Source: Polytrichum commune
Lineage: Eukaryota; Streptophyta; Polytrichopsida; Polytrichales; Polytrichaceae
DNA: 64,000 nt
Reading direction: 5' to 3'
Assembly (NCBI GenBank): GCA_950295325.1
Contig: OX485803.1
Coordinates: 73,425,554 to 73,489,553, forward strand
Numbering within the stretch: position 1 is the first letter of the stretch; the number at the start of each line of letters is the position of its first letter. Shown here piece by piece: positions 12,335 to 24,129 of this stretch. Under the pieces are notes generated by a model, which did not search any database, was not told where the DNA came from, and saw only the letters and a program-made list of their open reading frames with translations. The position numbers and the translations under genes were made by a program.

Positions 12335-12610
12335 AAGGGTATGTCAGTGCTAGTCGATTTACCTTTCTTAATCGAACACTCGTACTTGATCGGTGTGTGG
12401 TTAAGGGAAGATCAAAGAGCCAACATTGTTAAGACACACGTTTAAAAGAGATTGGACTATGCCTTCAAAGTTAATTAGCTATTCCACACTCAACAATGAA
12501 CACAATCAGGAGGACACATGTATTCAACTAAGGAAAATAAGAAACATGCACTTTCGATGACCATAATAAGTCATGGGAGGCCCGATTCAAATCCGATTTT
12601 TATTGACACC
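12335..12610 (+). repeat. dispersed repeat family B, copy 2
   Basis: It aligns with 6086-6440, sharing 'gaagatcaaagag', 'aagacaca.gtttaaaagaga' and 'ttccacactca..a.tgaaca'. No coding potential or terminal structure is recognisable. Boundaries are approximate. Confidence 0.65.
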
Positions 12611-12969
12611 TCATCGTAAAACATGAAAAACAAACCGAAGAACACCCACATACCTTTACGGGTCAACGAGAGAAGTTTTGGCAAAAGGTACACTACACAT
12701 TGTATTCAATGTCACCGTTTCTACTTGTCTTGCTCTATACTAATCGTAAACAATCCGTTTAGTATCACCAACACTAAATGTATACCTAACATTATGTATC
12801 ATCCCTTGTACATCAAAAAAAATGGAGCAATTTTATAACAAAAACACTGCAATTATTATCACGTGCGGAGCAATCTTTCATTCAAATCTCAAACACCCAT
12901 GAAAATGCTAGGGGTGCGGAATATACCAAAATTGGTTGAAGTAAGTGGGTAGTAGACAAACTACAAGTA

Positions 12970-13273
12970 AGGTAGCGGGGCACATTCCCGCTCGAATTTC
13001 AAATTGGCATGTTCATTGGGGAGTTATTAAGGGGGAATCAATCTTGGAAGATGTGCAAAGTACATTGGAAATTGGACCAATTAATATTGGATTAATATTG
13101 AATTAGTTATGAATTTTGGAAGGAGAACTCATAGGGGTACCCAAAACCACTCACCCCAAAAATGTACACCATGATTACATAGAAATTTGAGGTTGGAAGC
13201 TATAATGTACCTCTTGTTTGGATAGGTCTAGTGAGCGGTTTAAGGACCCGAGCGGGAAAGGGCCCCTCTACCT
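12970..13273 (+). mobile_element. TA-flanked TIR element (AGGTAG family), copy 1
   Basis: The 304-bp element begins AGGTAGCGGGGCACATTCCC and ends GGGAAAGGGCCCCTCTACCT, with TA on both sides (12968-12969 and 13274-13275). A full-length relative lies in the opposite orientation at 44005-44317. It is non-coding and consistent with a Tc1/mariner-type MITE. Confidence 0.85.
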
Positions 13274-13275
13274 TA

Positions 13276-13782
13276 GGTCGAGATGACAAGTACTTGTAAA
13301 CTCATTCATAAGAAGTGTCACTAGAAAAGTTACCGTGGTGACCTAAAATACCATATGACACTAAAATACAATACAATATATAGTGTACTCCTCTCGTCTA
13401 TTTACCAAGTGAAAACAGAAGGAGAGGTACCAAGCATCAACTTACTGTGTGTACTTGATATTGATCCAATTATTGAGTAAAACTCTTGAAAATAGTATGT
13501 ATAGACAGTTGTGACACCTTGTCAAGTTGGACGGAATCGTCAATGGGAGAACAAGTTGTCGATTTCTTTTATAAAAAAAAACACGTAATTTCTTAGAAAA
13601 ATGAGATAAATTACATTTGCAAGGGGAACCTATTCATGGGCCAATGTACTAACGTACACTTTGTCAGCTAAGACTTACCTAAATCGGAGTGCAAGTGAGA
13701 TCGATTGAATCCCGTGGGGATCCAGTGTACCTCCTTGAGATACCAAAGCCTCAACACGCAAATGCACGATGGCGAAGGTGTG
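13276..13782. other. intergenic, no gene recognised
   Basis: No supported gene or paired repeat is present. An A-run occurs near 13572. Confidence 0.5.
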
Positions 13783-14561
13783 GCTTAAGGTGTGCGTGTG
13801 TGTGTTTATTGTGGGCACTTTGAACTTCGCATATCGTTTTGGCCTTTGGATATGCTTGGTTTGGAGCTTGTGTTTCCTAATGAAAAAATCGTAATTTGAA
13901 TTTTCCCAGTCAAGGCACGTAAATTTTCACAAGTCATCATAAAGTGGGTGTGCAAAAGGGGGGGGTGTCATTTTGAGGGTCATTTGTGCTTCAATGGAAT
14001 TTATACGGCCATGATGCTCACATGTCAAATGTTGTGCATTGCATCAACTAAGCGAACTGAATTAGTGACAAGTATTTGGAACGATAGAGTTGATTGTGTA
14101 AGTCTTGGATTGGAGAGAACCACGAGTTCCCGACATTGTTGAGATTTGCAGCTGTCATATACCCGTCATTTGCTTAAGGTGTGCGTGTGTGTGTGTCTAT
14201 TGTGGGCACTTTGAACTTCGTATATCGTTTTGGCTTTTGGATATGCTTGGTTCAGAGCTTATGTTTCCTAATAGAAAATTTATTGTTTGAATTTTCCCAA
14301 TCAAGGCACGTAAATTTTCACAAGTCGTCATAAAGCAGGTGTGCAATGGGGGGGGGGTGTCATTTTGAGGGTCATTTGTGCTTCAGTGGAATTAATTGGG
14401 CCATGATGCTCATGTGTCAAATGTTGTGCATTGCATCAACTAAGGGAAGTGGATTAGTAACAAGTATTTGAAACGATAGAGTTGAGAGTGTAAGTCCTGG
14501 ATTGGAGAGAACCACGAGTTCCCAACATTGTTGAGATTTGCAGTTGTCTTATACCCATCAA
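13783..14561 (+). repeat. tandem duplication, 389-bp unit, two copies
   Basis: The segment starting 'gcttaaggtgtgcgtgtgtg' at 13783 is repeated from 14172 with high identity through 'gagaaccacgagttcc' and 'ttgagatttgcag'. Both copies carry a (GT)n run near the start and a G-run (ggggggg) in the middle. No gene is recognised inside. Confidence 0.9.
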
Positions 14562-16543
14562 GTGTCTGTCACACTCATCCAATGTGCATCATGTACATGT
14601 TTGGGGTTTGTGGCAAGTGCAAATCTCAACTCTCGGGCCATTAATACACAAGGCACTTTAATGTTTTTTCATCTATTCACTGGCAAAGGAAACTTCTATC
14701 CCCATCTTGGCGCTAACATTAGTGAATGAGTTCAACAACAAATGGGACGGATCAAATCCAATGAGAAGGAGCCATTGCGTGGGTTTGAGCCTCGGGCCCA
14801 TGGGCTCTAGCATTGTCAAAAGTCGTTGCATCTAGCCTATAAGGGGAACTTAGAATTTATTGGGAATATGTTGAGAAAATTGATTACCTCTCGATCCCCA
14901 AGCTCTATGGTTAACTCTAATACGATTCACACTAATTTAAGGGAAGAAAAGGTGTAACCACATAAGACGAATGACCACAAAAGGCACACATGTCTTATTA
15001 GAAGTAGGGAACGAAATGAACATAATTTGAAACTTCAAGGAGTCAAAGGCTTATACAGGACTAGAAATATATGAAGATGGTGTCAGAAAGGCTAGTTCCC
15101 TACAACGACAAAGTATAGTGGGCTCAATAAGATTGAAGCTAACTTCAAATCAATAATCCAACTGGAAGAAAGACTCGAGACTACCTGGTACTACATCATT
15201 GTAAAACAAAAACAAACAAACAAACAAACAAAACCTATTTCTAATGAAATTATACATGAGATATTCCAACACAAAGTGTGCTTCATTTTCAACTGCATTT
15301 TCATTCAAAACATAATTGACATAATCTTTCTTTCATCCCCCTCATTTAGACCAGTCAACAATGAACATCGGGCCAACGCAAAAGCTCGTAAGTACGTACC
15401 ATGTAAGGGTATTAGGGTACACTACATGCAAGTCTCGTTAAAAATGGCCGCTACTAGTGTCAATAGTGTAGAGAACTCGAGAATAGCCGCAGTAGGTTAG
15501 TATTCGGTATCTTTTTGAGCTAGAGTGCAAAGGAGCCCCAAATATAAAGGGACAGAGCCCGGAGGTCGGGCATGATGTGAAATTTTGGCTGTGTTCGGGC
15601 CTAAAATGAGACGTGCTATCTTAACTTAACTAAGTTCCAAACAGAGACGCATTGAAAATTACTGGGCAAATTTAGGGCAAAGAAGTTGTATGTAGTACAA
15701 AAGCCATGACCGGAACGGAGATAACCGACTGCCGTGCTACCTTATATGGTGTATTTTATGTCACCGTACTAACTTTTGTAGTGACACTTGTTATGAACAA
15801 GTTGACAAATATTGCCGTGGATGGTTTTAAAAATCCCGATGAATCCGATGTCAAATGTGAATCACAGTTTGATGTATTATGCATCCTTTTTTTATAACAT
15901 TTTTGTTTTTATATTTGAGATGTTGTCACGGATGATTGAGGTCTGGATGGAACATCACTTACCAAGTGACAGTAATTACAACGTTGTGAATCTACGATGC
16001 CCAGTAAAGGAATGACAAATAATGTTAGGTTTATGTTTAGTGTTGGTGACACTATGTGGGTGGTTTACCATTAGTAGTAAGAAAGACGAGTGTAATTGGC
16101 GACACTAAGCACGACGTTTAATGTAGTTAGATGGATGAACCTATTGCATTTGAGAAAGGACTGGTGGACCAGGATTTCAAGGGGATTTCCTTTCTTCTTC
16201 TTTTTCTTTTTTTGAGAAGGAAGGTCAATATGCCAACACCAAAGCACAAGAGGCAGTTGACCACTTGGCAAGTTATCCATCAAGTAGAGAGGAGATTTCA
16301 CAGTTGGGAATCGAAGCGCCAACCTCTTCCTTGAGATTTGAATATCTCTCCACCATCATCCGGTAGTTTAGGGTTATCTCGGACATTTTATCGATCATTT
16401 CAGAGGAACCTATACAATGAATCTCAATTCAATAAAGAAACAACCGAAAGACCACAACTTGTAACCGGCTGGACTTGGAAACCCTAGGATACCGATCGAC
16501 GGTGTTCAAAAATCTCCTTGGACACTAATACAAGGGTTCCCAC
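14562..16543. other. intergenic, no gene recognised
   Basis: It contains a short (ACAA)n tract near 15210-15230 and otherwise only chance frames. I could not assign any element here. Confidence 0.5.
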
Positions 16544-17159
16544 GCCCCGGGGCTAGATCACGTCTTCATTCAACTGGGCCCTGCCCCTCCCAACCTCCTT
16601 CCCTTCAATGCCTAGTCTTCCTGCCGGCACATGCATGGGAACTCTTCCCCGTTGGGAACCAATGTGACAATACCCGGTCACTTAAGCCACTAAGCTCCTT
16701 TGGCATATGAAGGAACTCTCTTAATTAACTTGGGAATGATGAAAGTGATGTTAACTTGAATATTTGTAATTTTGACCGGGTATTCTCACATTGACTTCTG
16801 ACAAGGAAAAATTCCCATGTAGATGCGGGCAAGAAGACCCAAGGCTAACACCATGCGATTTTTTACAGTTGGGTTCTTCATAGTTTAATTTTTTTTTAAA
16901 GAAAAACCCAATCATCTGATGTCCAGCCAAATCCGGTTTAATTGCAGATGGGTTGAGATTAAAGGGCAGAGGGCCCGATGTTCACCAACGGCGGTGCCAA
17001 ATGCCAAGTGCTCGAATAAAACCAAAAACCCAATACATCGGTCGGGAAAAAATTTAGGTTTTTTTCCCACCACTGGAGAAGACCAGACATTAAAGGAGGC
17101 GTGGAATGGGAGGGGTGGGGCCCAACCGAATGAATGGAGACGTGATCTAGCCCCGGGGC
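16544..17159. mobile_element. GC-rich foldback element, 616 bp
   Basis: The ends are inverted copies: GCCCCGGGGCTAGATCACGT on the left, and the same 20 bases reverse-complemented on the right, continuing into a longer imperfect match. A second inverted pair lies inside the left half (16640-16680 against 16776-16820, with 'caatgtga.aatacccggtc' shared). Directly outside the ends lie direct repeats AATACAAGGGTTCCCAC (16527-16543) and AATACAAGGATTCCTAC (17160-17176). There is no coding capacity. Confidence 0.7.
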
Positions 17160-17176
17160 AATACAAGGATTCCTAC

Positions 17177-19020
17177 TCCCAAAAGGGCCGGCTGCCGCCT
17201 GGCCGCCCGGATGGAGCCCGGCATTAATAAGTAAAGTATTATTGGCTCCATTGTGCCTAGTGCAAGCCGGGGGGGGGGGGGGGCACCAAAAGGGTAGCCA
17301 ACATAACAAAGGCCCGTACATTGATTTTGTCGTCATGGGTACTTAGTGCGATTTGGGCTCCACGTTTGGTTCCAAGTTAGGGATGCAGGCTGGCGCTGGT
17401 GTTCACAATCCACTTATAAGCTTCTAGATGGTGACGAGGAAGGAGGGAGTGAGTGAGGGAGGGAGGAAGTCCGTCTGTGTGTGTGTGTGTGTCTTGGTTC
17501 TTAAGTTGCTGGCCGCGGAGCTATTAAGATAGCGGTAGCTGTGATGATAGTGGCAAGGCTCGGAGTCCACTAGGAGCTTTTTAGAGCACGGCCCTTAACC
17601 CTTAGCCCTTAACCAGATAGATAGATAGAAACTCCGGTCCCTATTTAAAGGGGCTAGCGTGAATGAAGTGTCCGTTCGTATTGTCAAATGACCCGATGCC
17701 CAAGCCCTTAACCACTTCTTGTGTGCCCCGGGATCCGTCCCATGGAAGCTTGAAAATTTCGACCACTTCCAATGTTTATCGATTTTCAACCCTTTTACTA
17801 CGGTTTTCTTGAAGATCGGGCTCTTGTTGGTGTTAACTAGCTTGAAGGAACATCTAACCCTTCAAGAAAATCAAAATTCCGTTAAAATATGATAAGATCT
17901 AACGTTGTCAAAGGTCAGTGGGTTAGGTAAGGGTGGTTGCAAAATATGACATTTTCCTATTTTGGGTGATGGGGTTGGAGCATAGCTCCTCTCAATGGCT
18001 TCATGTGTTCACGTTCATCATGAAAAATAGTGTACAAGGGGATGTTACAAAACCTTCAAGTGGACTCTTTATGGGTGAGTTATGCTTGGTCGAACTTGCT
18101 TGACCACATGGAGCTCATGGTTATGTTGAAAAAATATGTGTCCACGTGTTTGGAACGTTGCCACAAGGCTCCCAACAAATGGAGGGACTCAATATATGTT
18201 TTTAAAGGGCAAGAGTTTGTGAGTAGGGTTGTGTGGCTCTAACGCGAGCGAGGAGGATCAACAACCAACCAACCCCTAGTTGGGTCATCATGGTTGCCAA
18301 TTCCACTTTACGCCCAAAATTCAACCCTGCATTCTTTTGAAATGGTCATGATTTCCACCCAATTTTCCCCCCTACCTTGCATTGGAGACATTCATATGGT
18401 TTAATATCCACTCCAATTTTGAGATTTGGAGGCATCCATGGGATGTGCTTCTGGAAGGGAGTTGCAATAAACACCACAAGTCTTGTGTGGGAGTTTGTAC
18501 ATGCCCCAAACACTTTGAAAATTAATATTTTACTTTGTCTATGAGACTAAGTTTGTAAATCTAACAGGATTTATTGCAGAGATTACCAATTCAAGTTCCA
18601 AAATTGGAGTTGAAATGCAAGAGTTCAAATTGTGCATGTGATCAACTAGGCCTTAATAGGTCATGCTAACTATTATATTTAACGTAATTGGCATAGTTTA
18701 AGCACATACTCCGATCTCATTATAACACATGTCATTTTGGTCTCCATTCATAACCACAAGCCTTGTCATGGCTTACTCAAACTTAGGTGGCTAACTAATC
18801 CATAACTGTTTGAGGGGCTCAATCTTCAACTTCTATACACAATTTTGACAAAACCTCGCTAAGTCTTCAAACCAATTTATTAGACATCACGGGCTTAAAT
18901 TTTTACATAGTGCATTATCTTGTGTCAAGGAGGACATCATTCACATGCGACATTGAAGAACACTACAATGAGTCTGTATATGAATCCAAACCTTAGCCTT
19001 GTATTCAAGTTTGTGGCATT
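17177..19020. other. intergenic with simple repeats
   Basis: It holds a G-run at about 17269-17282, a GA-rich (GGAGGGA) tract near 17435-17470, (GT)n at about 17477-17491 and (GATA)n near 17617. There is no supported gene. The 70-codon frame at 18030-18242 has no recognisable motif. Confidence 0.5.
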
Positions 19021-19029
19021 GGCAAAGGT

Positions 19030-19030
19030 T

Positions 19031-19079
<49 letters not shown>
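19030..19079 (+). repeat. (CT)n microsatellite
   Basis: This is an essentially uninterrupted CT run of about 48 bp. A second shorter CT tract lies at about 19204-19230. Confidence 0.95.
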
Positions 19080-19080
<1 letters not shown>

Positions 19081-19515
19081 ATCATAGCTCCATGTATAGC
19101 TCATTGAAAATTTGATAAACCCGACTTGAATTCACATATGAACCTGCGGCTATGATCAAGATGAATTAGCCCCTCATTCACGCCACAACCATAAGTTGGC
19201 ATTGTCTCTCTCTACCTCTCTCTCTCTCTCCTAATCATACCATGGACCACTCAAGAATTTGCGTCCAAGTTGAATGAGAGACCAAATTAGGTCACCTTCA
19301 AACCCTACATACTATCGACAAACTTACAATTCAACCACGAGGAATTGAAGGTGCAAAACCGATCAATGATGTGTGTCAATGCCTTGGCTTGGTCGCTACC
19401 TGCACATGCATTGTCAACAGCCAGTCAACACACTGGCAAGCTTCCATTGCTTATTGTGGGGACCCACAATTCCGTGTATGTAAGTTAGGCATCAAGCTAG
19501 AGGAGGCACACCTTA

Positions 19516-20003
19516 GGGCCACTTCACACACGAGCCAAGAGCCGTGACCATGAAATTGTGAGAGCCCAAAAGAAGAGTGTCCAAAGGCCGTCCCAACACA
19601 CCTCCAAACTCATGTAATGTGGTCACGGATCCTCAAGTGTAGTGTGAAGTCATATGTGAACGGGCCCTCAACCAACTGTTGTATCAATGAATTTCTATTT
19701 GTGCGGGTCTTCACACATGATAAAATAGAATAAATCAACGGTCGTGAGCGTTCAGAGTGCCATGGTCTGTTGGTTTTGTGTTAAGCCTACCTTTAAGCGG
19801 TGGTATTTGAAAATAGTCCAAGTGACCATGAAACATTATCCATTCGATGCCATGTAGACTTTGCATCCATCTTGCATTCACATCCTCCATTGGTCCCTCA
19901 AGCGTAGTGTGAAGTGATCTTGGACCGGCTCCGCCTTTTCCACCAATGAGAGTGCTTGAAGTGTAATGGTCACATGCTCTCAGTCTTGTGTGTGAAGTGG
20001 CCC
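19516..20003 (+). mobile_element. Tourist-like MITE, copy 3 (488 bp)
   Basis: This is the best preserved copy. The left TIR GGGCCACTTCACACACGAGC and the right end TGTGTGAAGTGGCCC have TTA on both sides (19513-19515 and 20004-20006). The interior inverted match extends to 'gagccgtgaccat' against 'aatggtcac..gctctc', about 38 bp in all. Confidence 0.92.
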
Positions 20004-20054
20004 TTATAGTTTCTTTCCATCGAGAGAGTCAATATTTTTTAATAATAAGAAAAC

Positions 20055-20329
20055 TACTACAGACTAACCCCTACACTGATAATTCCGACTAGTGCGTGTG
20101 GTACTAATTCCCGAAACACACACTAGTTTGCCCGATCTCAAACTTAGCGAGGGCTAATAATCTTATTTGAGTGATACTAAATTCACGAATACTTTATCAT
20201 TTATCATGCACCTCAAGAAAAATAGTGTGTGCTTTGAGGTATTTGCATGATGATAAATTTTTTTAATATGCAAACATGTGCTTACTAGTGAGTATTGCCA
20301 AGAGGAATAGTGACAATACTTTGAAACTT
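20055..20329 (+). repeat. dispersed repeat family C, copy 1
   Basis: It aligns with 52465-52690, sharing 'gagggctaat', 'gtga.actaaattca.gaata' and 'tagtg..tgct.t.aggt'. Class unknown. Confidence 0.55.
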
Positions 20330-20622
20330 CGAGACCTCCTGTTTTCAGCTCTCAAACTTTGAAAGAATTTTAGGATGTAAAATTGTAGGGTATGTGCATG
20401 GGATTTGATGTTCTATACTATGGATCGGCCTATAGAAGGCTAGCTTGGCCCACCCATCCTAGTATGATAACATATAAGGTTTTTTTTAATAGCCCAACAC
20501 CCACTCTTTGTGTATGTTAACTTAAGAATCGAGAAAACTTGGTGACTTTGTGTTGATTATCATAAACTCAAGGTTTGGGACTACACCCATGGTTTCATAT
20601 GCTTTGCTATATAAATAACTCT
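20330..20622 (+). repeat. dispersed repeat family A, copy 2
   Basis: It has the same orientation as 38170-38575 and is inverted relative to 4017-4290. Its right part, 'ggtttcatatgctttgc', is broken by the foldback element that begins at 20624. The uninterrupted copies provide the empty-site comparison. Confidence 0.7.
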
Positions 20623-20623
20623 A

Positions 20624-21530
20624 CATTGTTGATGGTATTTAGTGTCATATGCGTAATAATGTCACTTATCTATTTTGAGGTGCATTCTAGGTTGCACTAA
20701 TGATCAACAACTTCATTGCTAGTGCCACCTCATGTCACTTGGTGTTCATATGCACTTATTCTTATCTTGTCATTAGTACGTGTACAACCGAGACCCTATA
20801 AGTGTTACCCCTATAAGCGTTATAATTTCATATATGTTGAGAATTTTTTTACTACCCTACAAAAACACAATTGGTAAGACTGGTGAGTGTTATGTGTTAA
20901 GTGTTATAACATGCTCTACTCCCTTCTTTGTTAATTGCACCTCTATAAGTGTTAATTTTGAGAAAATCAAGGTAATAATATATGAGAGCATAGATTTTAA
21001 ACACGTAATCACATTTATCCTATATTCTTTGTGAACAAGTCAAATATTCTCTTCATTTTTTGGATTCTTAAGTGTTATTTCTATAAATGTTATTAATCAT
21101 TGGTATGAATTATGTAAGTGTTACGTGTTATAATTCTATATATGTTATTGTTTTGCTACTCCCAACCTGTAACATTTATAGAATCATGATTGTAATTATG
21201 TTATGAGGCGCATCCATGTGTTACACAATTAACTAAAGTGTACACAAATGGCACTTGGCATTGTCTTCCTCTTTCATACTAAAATGCATACACATGACAA
21301 TTTCCATCACTATGTTCAATAATACCTTCCCCTTTGGATATTGAAACGCAAAATCATTATCTCAACTATCCCCATGTGCTACGCTATATGTAACTATTTG
21401 TTCACTGAAGAAATAAAGTTTCTTACATTGACAAATAGTATCAACTGGCAAGTAATGGATGTGACACTTTGAGACCTCTAGGCATCTACTTCATAAATAA
21501 TTTACGTGACACTAAACACCATAAACAATG
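20624..21530. mobile_element. TA-flanked foldback element, 907 bp
   Basis: The left end is CATTGTTGATGGTATTTAGT. The right end reverse-complemented is CATTGTTTATGGTGTTTAGT. TA flanks both sides (20622-20623 and 21531-21532). The left interior (20670-20760) matches the arm of the larger foldback at 42840-42985. It belongs to the same family as the 42227-43381 element and has no convincing reading frame. Confidence 0.75.
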
Positions 21531-21598
21531 TAATGGGATGAGCTTGTTGATGATTTCAAGCAAGAGGCATAACATCATTAACCATCTACACCGATTAT

Positions 21599-22195
21599 GG
21601 TATTTAGTGTCACTTACTATCCAAAGTTATGCAATGCTATAACTTTATGTTAAGAATGTAAATTTTTAATGAGTATAGTCATTTGTGTTGTATATTGTCC
21701 ATACAACCTATTTTATCCTTGTTGGTAATGGTGAGCAATGTTCAAGATTAAAGTCTTCAGTCTTCAACGCAATTTGGCACTTCAAAATATCTCTCTCTCT
21801 CTCTCAAAACAACCCTTCAAAACGCAACCCCAAGTTGAAAATGAAGACATCACTTGAAGGCCTCGATATAATTTGCCCGCCACAAGAACCAACAAGTGTA
21901 GGGCATTTTCACTGCAAGAAGTGGAGTTAGATGGTTGATTCTTAATTCTTCACATTATACCGGAAACATGTACCATATAATTCATGCACAAGTTTAATAT
22001 GAGTTTTATATTTCATTTCTATATTCTTGGATTGACATCTCGGATTTGAACCAACCCTTCAGTTGAAGAGCTTAAATTTGAGAGCCCTTCCAAATGAAAC
22101 TCATATGAGGGCTTCAAATCTTGAACACCGATGGTGAGAGGTTATAGTTTTGTGTAATTCCAACTTCCAAGTGACTCTAAACACCATAAACGGTG
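21599..22195. mobile_element. TA-flanked MITE carrying a nested hAT derivative
   Basis: The left end is CACCGATTATGGTATTTAGT and the right end reverse-complemented is CACCGTTTATGGTGTTTAGA, with TA outside both (21597-21598 and 22196-22197). The subterminal parts ('gtcactt', 'caaagtt', 'ctataac') match those of the 215-218 bp MITEs at 42600 and 45188. Removing the nested element and its 8-bp duplication (21728-22130 or so) leaves about 194 bp, close to that family's size. Confidence 0.8.
21736..22130 (+). mobile_element. hAT deletion derivative, 395 bp, nested
   Basis: It is flanked by a perfect 8-bp duplication ATGGTGAG (21728-21735 and 22131-22138). The left end CAATGTTCAAGATTAAAGTC and right end GGGCTTCAAATCTTGAACAC match the ends of the full-length element at 60371-63892. 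Its right half includes the last codons of that element's transposase ('gtggagttagatggttga', ending near 21950) and the same 3' flank. It therefore arose from a related full-length copy by internal deletion, not from unrelated sequence. Confidence 0.9.
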
Positions 22196-22508
22196 TACTA
22201 CCAGACAACTTTGTACTCCCCATGCTCTCATCTGTGCTGGGGGACGGCCTAAGTTTGTCTGAAAAGACTTTGTCACTTGAGCACTCTATGGCAATCTCCT
22301 TCTAGACCCCACCTTCATTATGCCAATTATAGTCTATTTACTGCCTATTGACAAGGAGAAAGTGTGATTAGCAATAAATAAGCATGTGGCAGCATGTTAT
22401 CCAACCACGACTTAGTAGTTGGTCACTGTTTCAAAAGCTGCAAAACATTACTTTTTGTGTCCAAGCAACGACAATGTATCTTGAATTTCAGAACACTATG
22501 TATTATTA

Positions 22509-22976
22509 GGGCCACTTCACACACGAGCCAAAAGAAAGTATCCAATGGCCATCTCAAAACACCTCTAAAATCATGTAGTGTGGTCACGGATCTTGAAGTG
22601 TGGTGTGAAGCCATATGTGACTGGTCCCTCGACTAAATGTTGTTTCAATGAATTTCTATTCATGCGGGTCCTCACACATGATAAAATAGAATGAATCAAT
22701 AGTTGTGAATGTTTGGAGTGCCATGGTCTCCCGGTTTTGTGTTAGGCCTACCTCCAAGAGGTGGTTTTTGAAAATAGTCCGAGTGACCGTGAAACATGAT
22801 CCATTCGATGCCATGTACGAATCTGTGTACACTTTACATCCATCTTGCATTCACATCTTCCGTTGGTCCCTCGAGCATAGTGTGAAGCGAGCTTGGACCG
22901 ACTCTACCTTTTCCACCAATGAAAGTGCTTGAAGTGTAATGGTCACGGGCTCTCAATCTCGTGTGTGAAGTGGCCC
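22509..22976 (+). mobile_element. Tourist-like MITE, copy 4 (468 bp)
   Basis: The left TIR GGGCCACTTCACACACGAGC and right end GTGTGTGAAGTGGCCC are flanked by TTA (22506-22508 and 22977-22979). Relative to copy 3 it lacks about 20 bp just inside the left TIR ('agagccgtgaccatg...'). Confidence 0.9.
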
Positions 22977-22979
22977 TTA

Positions 22980-24129
22980 AACCAGTTGAGCCGCGGAGTG
23001 AAGAGTCAGTTATTGGACAATACCTCTTTGTTCCAAAGTAAATCAAGACCTTTGCATTGTGGAGGTCTACAACTCTCTTATGGAGAGTTATTGTTTTTAG
23101 CCACTCTCAATTTTGTGCCATGTGACAATGAAAGTGACATGAGAGGGTTATGGACCATATTGATTCACCCACTAATTAGTGTATTAGCATTGTAATCATA
23201 AATAACCATAACATAGCATAGTCTCGAGGCCACGATTTGTTATTAGAAAGTACCAATTATGTCTCTCACAAAGTAAAAGAATGAATACGGTGTAGTCACA
23301 TAGAGGGTGAGGTTGGAGGGAGGGAGGGAGAGGGCTAACTAATCTTTTCTTGATAAAACTCTTGTCATGATAGGATATGTCATCACTATTGTAGAGTTAT
23401 GTTAGGTAATGACAACATACATTCCTTACATAGAATGGTCCAAATAATCGAGTGATAAGTCATTATTCATACTTTAACGTGTTATTCCATCTCTCAAGGT
23501 AAAGACTTGTGTGATTTCTTCTTCGTGTTATCACTCGTTGTAATCACCAAGTTAATCATGAAAGCATTTCATTACAACTTATGTTATGAACATCTCTAAA
23601 TGTCGGATTTCAGTTCTTTGTGTGTCATAAGAACCATGATCAATCATCTTGTAATTGCAGAGACATGTTAAGAACTTGTTATTTAAGACCAAGTCAAATA
23701 GTCCTTAGTCTCTCATCGATAGTTTTCAGTTATAAGCCATTTCAGTTATAAGCACGCTTGTGTTACATGCTCAGTTATAAGCCACTTCAGTTATAAGCAC
23801 GTCTATGCTACATGCTCTCGTATAGCCATTGTAAATGTATAAGGTACTATTACTTTTGTAACTCAGTGACTCAACAATCACTGTATTTACAACGAGTTAG
23901 TCTTCATCCGCACAACAACCGGATACGTGCAGGGTATTATTTTTGTAAATCTCAGCAATTTATTAGTCATTTTATTCACAACAAGTTTTGTCTTGTTCCC
24001 CGACTATCTTATCAACCGGATTTGTGTAAAATCTAGTTTGGGTGTCAATTAAAATGTAGAGAGATCAAACTGTTTAACAGGAAAAATAAACTCATAGTCA
24101 ATATTCTGGACTCAAAGAATAATGTCTTC
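22980..24129. other. intergenic, no gene recognised
   Basis: The region contains a GA-rich tract near 23310-23335 and a short tandem at 23728-23820. There is no supported gene. Confidence 0.5.
23728..23820 (+). repeat. short tandem 'cagttataagc', about 47-bp unit
   Basis: The unit 'cagttataagcca.ttcagttataagcacg' followed by 'gttacatgctc' occurs twice, and each unit holds two 'cagttataagc' words. Confidence 0.8.
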
